The notes under the pieces are model-generated. The model saw only the letters and a list, made by a program, of their open reading frames with translations. It ran no database searches and had not been told where the DNA came from. Below are positions 5,390 to 8,092 of a stretch of DNA of 8,092 bases, piece after piece. Position numbers and translations under genes: made by a program. Source of the stretch: Rhodoferax sp. (GTDB taxonomy: Bacteria > Pseudomonadota > Gammaproteobacteria > Burkholderiales > Burkholderiaceae_C); NCBI GenBank assembly GCA_021731215.1, contig JAKFXU010000277.1, positions 1 to 8,092 on the forward strand, in the 5' to 3' direction. How positions within the stretch are numbered: the stretch's first letter is position 1; each line of letters begins with the position of its first letter.

Positions 5390-6895
5390 ATGCTAGATGG
5401 AACACGCTTGGCCGCCGTCGATTTGGGCTCGAACAGCTTTCGCCTGGAACTTGGCCGCATTGAACACGGGCAGTATTGCCGCACCGAATATCTGAAGGAA
5501 ACCGTGCGCCAGGGCAACGGCATGGATGAAGAGCGCAACCTGACACCCGAAGCCATGCAGCGTGGTTGGGACTGCCTTGCCCGTTTTGGCGAACGCCTGG
5601 CCGGCTTCAAAAGCGGTGAGGTGCGCGCCGTGGCAACCCAAACCTTGCGTGAAGCGCGTAACCGCGACGAATTTCTGACGCAAGCCAATGTTGCGCTGGG
5701 TTTCCCCATTGATGTCATCTCCGGTCGGGAAGAGGCGCGGCTGATTTACCAGGGTGTGGCCCAGGCGCTACCGCAGGGCAACGAGCGCCGTCTGGTGATA
5801 GACATCGGCGGGCGCTCGACCGAACTCATTATGGGCCAGGGTTGGAGCCCGAAACTGATGGAGTCCTACCGGGTCGGCAGCATTGCCTGGTCAACACGCT
5901 ATTTTCCAGACCAGCAGTTCTCCAAACACGCCTTTCAAATGGCAGAAATTGCCGCCAAGGCGGTGCTCGACGAAGTCCTCAATGCCTACCGGCGCGACGC
6001 CTGGGACGTCGCTTACGGCTCGGCTGGCACCGTGGGAGCGGTCGGTGATGCGCTGGCCATTGCGGGTTGGCCCGCAGGGCTTGTCAGCCGGGACGGGTTG
6101 GACTGGCTACTGGACAAGCTGATCAGCGCACAAAGCGTCGAGCGGCTTCGCCTGGCCGGCATAAAGGATGACCGGCGCGCAATCATTGGTGGGGGTTTGA
6201 GTATTTTGCGCGCCGTTTTTGATCTGTTGCAAATCGATCACATGCAACTGGCGGCAGGCGGCTTGCGGCACGGACTTTTATTTGACATGATGGGCAGCAC
6301 AGAGGAACAGATCGATGTGCGCGCCAAGTCGGTCAAGGGACTGGCCGCGAAATTCGGCACTGACTCGGTGCATGGCCTGCGCGTCGGCAAAGTTGCCGTC
6401 CATTTATTGGCTCAGCTTCGGAGCACCGAACTGGCGCCGACGTCGCCGGTCAATGAGCGCCTGTACCGAAAACTGAGCTGGGCCGCCCAGTTGCATGAAA
6501 TTGGCAGCCAGATCTCGCACAGCGATTACCACAAGCACGGCGCCTACATTCTGGACAATGCCGACGTCATGGGCTTCGCTTTGTCCGAACTGCACACGCT
6601 CAGTCTGCTGGTGTTGGGACACCGGGGCAAACTGCGCAAGCTGGAAGCCGACTTTGAGAACGAACTCCTGGTACAGCAGTTGCTGGCCCTGCGCCTGGCC
6701 GTCATTTTGTGCCACGCCCGGCGCGACCCTGATTTGAATGGCCTGGTCTTGACGCGTGAAGCGCAGAACCCGCGCCAGTTTGTCCTGCGCTGGCGCGCCG
6801 GATGGGCACAGACCTTCCCGCAATCGGCCCATTTGCTGCGCGAAGAAGTGCTGGCCTGGCAGAAGACGCCCTGGTCACTGACCCTGAGCGGCTGA
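5390..6895 (+). CDS. ppx: Exopolyphosphatase Ppx (Ppx/GppA family), 501 residues
   Basis: Cytoplasmic enzyme that releases terminal phosphate from inorganic polyphosphate; relatives also hydrolyse pppGpp. The N-terminal half is the two-lobed actin-like fold: phosphate-binding loop VDLGSNSFRLE (10-20), SGREEARLIY (111-120) with the family's catalytic Glu region, and second loop DIGGRSTE (138-145). YGSAGTVGAVGDAL (209-222) fits the usual second-lobe position. The C-terminal half carries the HD-like helical domain, LHEIGSQISHSDYHKHGAYIL (368-388), and continues to the end. Length matches long-form Ppx (E. coli 513) rather than short two-domain forms. The loop reads DIGGRST where the textbook form is DIGGGST. 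I chose ATG 5390; a TTG just before it (5387) is an alternative, with GGAA (5374-5377) as the ribosome site for either. The gene converges on sixA-ppk1, the polyphosphate synthesis side, 60 bp downstream. Ppx versus GppA specificity is not decided by sequence alone, but the locus favours Ppx. Confidence 0.93.
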   Translation: MLDGTRLAAVDLGSNSFRLELGRIEHGQYCRTEYLKETVRQGNGMDEERNLTPEAMQRGWDCLARFGERLAGFKSGEVRAVATQTLREARNRDEFLTQANVALGFPIDVISGREEARLIYQGVAQALPQGNERRLVIDIGGRSTELIMGQGWSPKLMESYRVGSIAWSTRYFPDQQFSKHAFQMAEIAAKAVLDEVLNAYRRDAWDVAYGSAGTVGAVGDALAIAGWPAGLVSRDGLDWLLDKLISAQSVERLRLAGIKDDRRAIIGGGLSILRAVFDLLQIDHMQLAAGGLRHGLLFDMMGSTEEQIDVRAKSVKGLAAKFGTDSVHGLRVGKVAVHLLAQLRSTELAPTSPVNERLYRKLSWAAQLHEIGSQISHSDYHKHGAYILDNADVMGFALSELHTLSLLVLGHRGKLRKLEADFENELLVQQLLALRLAVILCHARRDPDLNGLVLTREAQNPRQFVLRWRAGWAQTFPQSAHLLREEVLAWQKTPWSLTLSG

Positions 6896-6955
6896 CGACA
6901 GCACTGGCACCCGGGGTAGCGGCGAGGGCCTGCCCCTGCGCCGGCCCGCTATGGG

Positions 6956-7417
6956 CTACAGCACTTCTGGCGACTGCACCGTGACCACCACGGTTTGGGA
7001 GTGTGCTTCGCGCTCCCGATTGCGCAGCCACCAGAGCGCTCCTTTTTTTACTGGGCATTCAGCGGCACCCAGACCCAGCAGTTGGGCGATAGTCTGCCCC
7101 AGTGTAGGTTGATGGCCCACCACCAGCACCGTCCCTTTTCCGCTTGGCCATTGCACCAGTTCGAGCAACTGGGCGACACTGCCGTCGGGTGCCAGCTCCG
7201 GCCTTGTTTTGAATTTTCGTCCCAGCGCGATCGCAGTCTGCTCGCTACGGCGCGCCGGACTCACCAAAATGCGCGTACCTTCAGGCAACTGCCGGTCCAG
7301 CCAGTTGGCCATGCGGGCCGCCTGCTTCTCCCCGCGCGAGGTGAGCGTACGCGCCATGTCATCGCAACCTTCGACCCATTCCTGCGCCTCGGCATGACGC
7401 CACAACACCAGATCCAT
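6956..7417 (-). CDS. sixA: SixA-type phosphohistidine phosphatase, 153 residues
   Basis: Small single-domain member of the histidine phosphatase superfamily. E. coli SixA removes phosphate from phosphohistidine, reported for the HPt domain of ArcB and for the nitrogen phosphotransferase protein NPr. The catalytic RHA motif is at 7-9 (LWRHAEA, His8 the nucleophile), followed by the second Arg region SPARRSEQTA (53-62) and the second catalytic His, His102, in VVGHQPTLG (99-107). Length is typical of SixA (about 160) and too short for phosphoglycerate mutases. The ATG at 7417 is one base after the ppk1 stop, with GGAGA (7427-7423) inside the end of ppk1 serving as ribosome site, so translation is probably coupled to PPK1. 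Its true substrate here is unknown; a phosphohistidine protein in polyphosphate metabolism is a possibility I infer only from linkage. Confidence 0.9.
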   Translation of the reverse strand: MDLVLWRHAEAQEWVEGCDDMARTLTSRGEKQAARMANWLDRQLPEGTRILVSPARRSEQTAIALGRKFKTRPELAPDGSVAQLLELVQWPSGKGTVLVVGHQPTLGQTIAQLLGLGAAECPVKKGALWWLRNREREAHSQTVVVTVQSPEVL

Positions 7418-7418
7418 G

Positions 7419-8092
7419 TCAATCTCCGTTTTCGTCGCTTTGCCCGGCGTAGCGCACCATCAAGGCCGCCTGGGCGCCATGGGCCACTGCCGCACCAGGC
7501 TTGACGCGGGCATAGGTTCCATCCGCAAGCAGATCCCAGGCGTCCACGCCGTCATGCAGATACGCCACCAGATCTTCATCCACAATGCGCTGGCGCTGCA
7601 CCGGATCGCTCACCGGCCAGGCCAACTCGACCCGGCGCATCATGTTGCGGTTCATCCAGTCCGCGCTGGAGAGGTAAAGTTCTTCCACATCGTCACGGCG
7701 AAAGTAAAAAACCCGCGAATGCTCCAGAAAACGCCCGATCACGCAACGCACACGAATGTTGTCCGTCACGCCCGGCACCTGGGCCGGCAACATGCAGGCA
7801 CCGCGCACGATCAGGTCAATCTTGACGCCCTGCTGGCCGGCCCTGATCAGGGCATGAATGAGGGCTTCATCGGTCAAGGCATTCATCTTGGCCACGATTC
7901 GGCCCACTCCGCCGGCAACGGCCACGAGCGCCAAGGCGTTGATTTTTTCGATCAGCTTGGCGTGCAGATAAAACGGCGCCAACAACACCCTTTTCAGTTT
8001 GGGCAAACGACTGTGGCTGGCAAGGTGAACAAACACATTTTCAACATCGGCGGTAAGTTCCGCATCGGCCGTCAGGTGGCTCCAGTCAGTAT
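7419..8092 (-). CDS. ppk1: Polyphosphate kinase 1, C-terminal 223 residues (5' part outside window)
   Basis: PPK1 reversibly polymerises the gamma phosphate of ATP into inorganic polyphosphate, by way of a phosphohistidine on the enzyme. Only the C-terminal part is present, with the frame open to the right edge (first whole codon at 8090). Seen in order: LTADAELTADVENVF near the edge, APFYLHAKLIEKI, the conserved IVAKMNALTDEALI, GVKIDLIVRGACML, and IGRFLEHSRVFYF, whose His is the second conserved active-site histidine of the family. YLSSADWMNRNMMRRVE and the closing AWDLLADGTYARV follow. These are the C-terminal phospholipase-D-like catalytic domains. The autophosphorylated His lies upstream, outside the window. 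The tail after ADGTYARV is about 30 residues, ending SDENGD. An internal GTG (8036) is not the start, because homologous sequence continues upstream of it. The gene is in an operon with sixA and faces ppx. Confidence 0.95.
   Translation of the reverse strand, partial: TDWSHLTADAELTADVENVFVHLASHSRLPKLKRVLLAPFYLHAKLIEKINALALVAVAGGVGRIVAKMNALTDEALIHALIRAGQQGVKIDLIVRGACMLPAQVPGVTDNIRVRCVIGRFLEHSRVFYFRRDDVEELYLSSADWMNRNMMRRVELAWPVSDPVQRQRIVDEDLVAYLHDGVDAWDLLADGTYARVKPGAAVAHGAQAALMVRYAGQSDENGD

Noticed and set aside
6896..6955. Possible two-way terminator between ppx and sixA
   Set aside because: TAGCGG (6917-6922) can pair with CCGCTA (6946-6951) around a small GGGC/GCCC stem, but the stem is interrupted and no T-tract follows on either strand.
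7419..8036. Complete 205-residue gene starting at an internal GTG
   Set aside because: PPK1-like sequence (LTADAELTADVENV) continues upstream of this GTG to the window edge, so this is a partial ppk1, not a short gene.
1..8092. CRISPR array, tRNA, rRNA, toxin-antitoxin pair or phage genes
   Set aside because: Reading both strands I found no regularly spaced repeats beyond the two-copy module, no cloverleaf candidate, and no toxin, antitoxin or phage-like proteins.

Overview
The window (about 60% GC by eye) reads as chromosomal DNA of a betaproteobacterium. The ppk1-sixA pair facing ppx, the style of the DinG and Ppx proteins and the codon use suggest Burkholderiales, probably Comamonadaceae (Rhodoferax/Polaromonas-like). 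This placement is inferred from gene content, not from a search.

Layout. Bases 1-1555 (minus) hold the first 518 codons of a HlyB-type type I secretion ABC exporter with a degenerate C39-like domain; its ATPase core lies off the left edge. Bases 1556-2047 carry no gene but are rich in structure: three 18-bp inverted repeats, a perfect FNR-type box, a 12-bp palindrome, and a diverged tandem duplication that copies an operator-plus-FNR-box module. Bases 2048-4531 (minus) hold dinG, a Fe-S DNA helicase, followed 33 bp later by a gene for a 100-residue membrane protein. Bases 4727-5179 (plus) encode a CHRD-domain lipoprotein, divergent from dinG. Bases 5225-5306 are a miniature inverted-repeat element flanked by an 11-bp direct repeat that looks like a target-site duplication. 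Bases 5390-6895 (plus) encode exopolyphosphatase Ppx. Facing it, 6956-7417 (minus, sixA) and 7419-8092 (minus, 3' part of ppk1) are one base apart.

How the genes work together. The right half is a polyphosphate locus: PPK1 makes polyP from ATP, Ppx degrades it, and the SixA-type phosphohistidine phosphatase is translated directly behind PPK1. The left half mixes a protein-export gene, with a probably oxygen-responsive upstream region, and a DNA-repair helicase transcribed in the same direction but separated by about 490 bp.

I see no CRISPR array, tRNA, rRNA, transposase gene or phage gene. The most unusual material is non-coding: the duplicated regulatory module before the exporter and the miniature element before ppx. 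No clearly new multi-gene system is visible.
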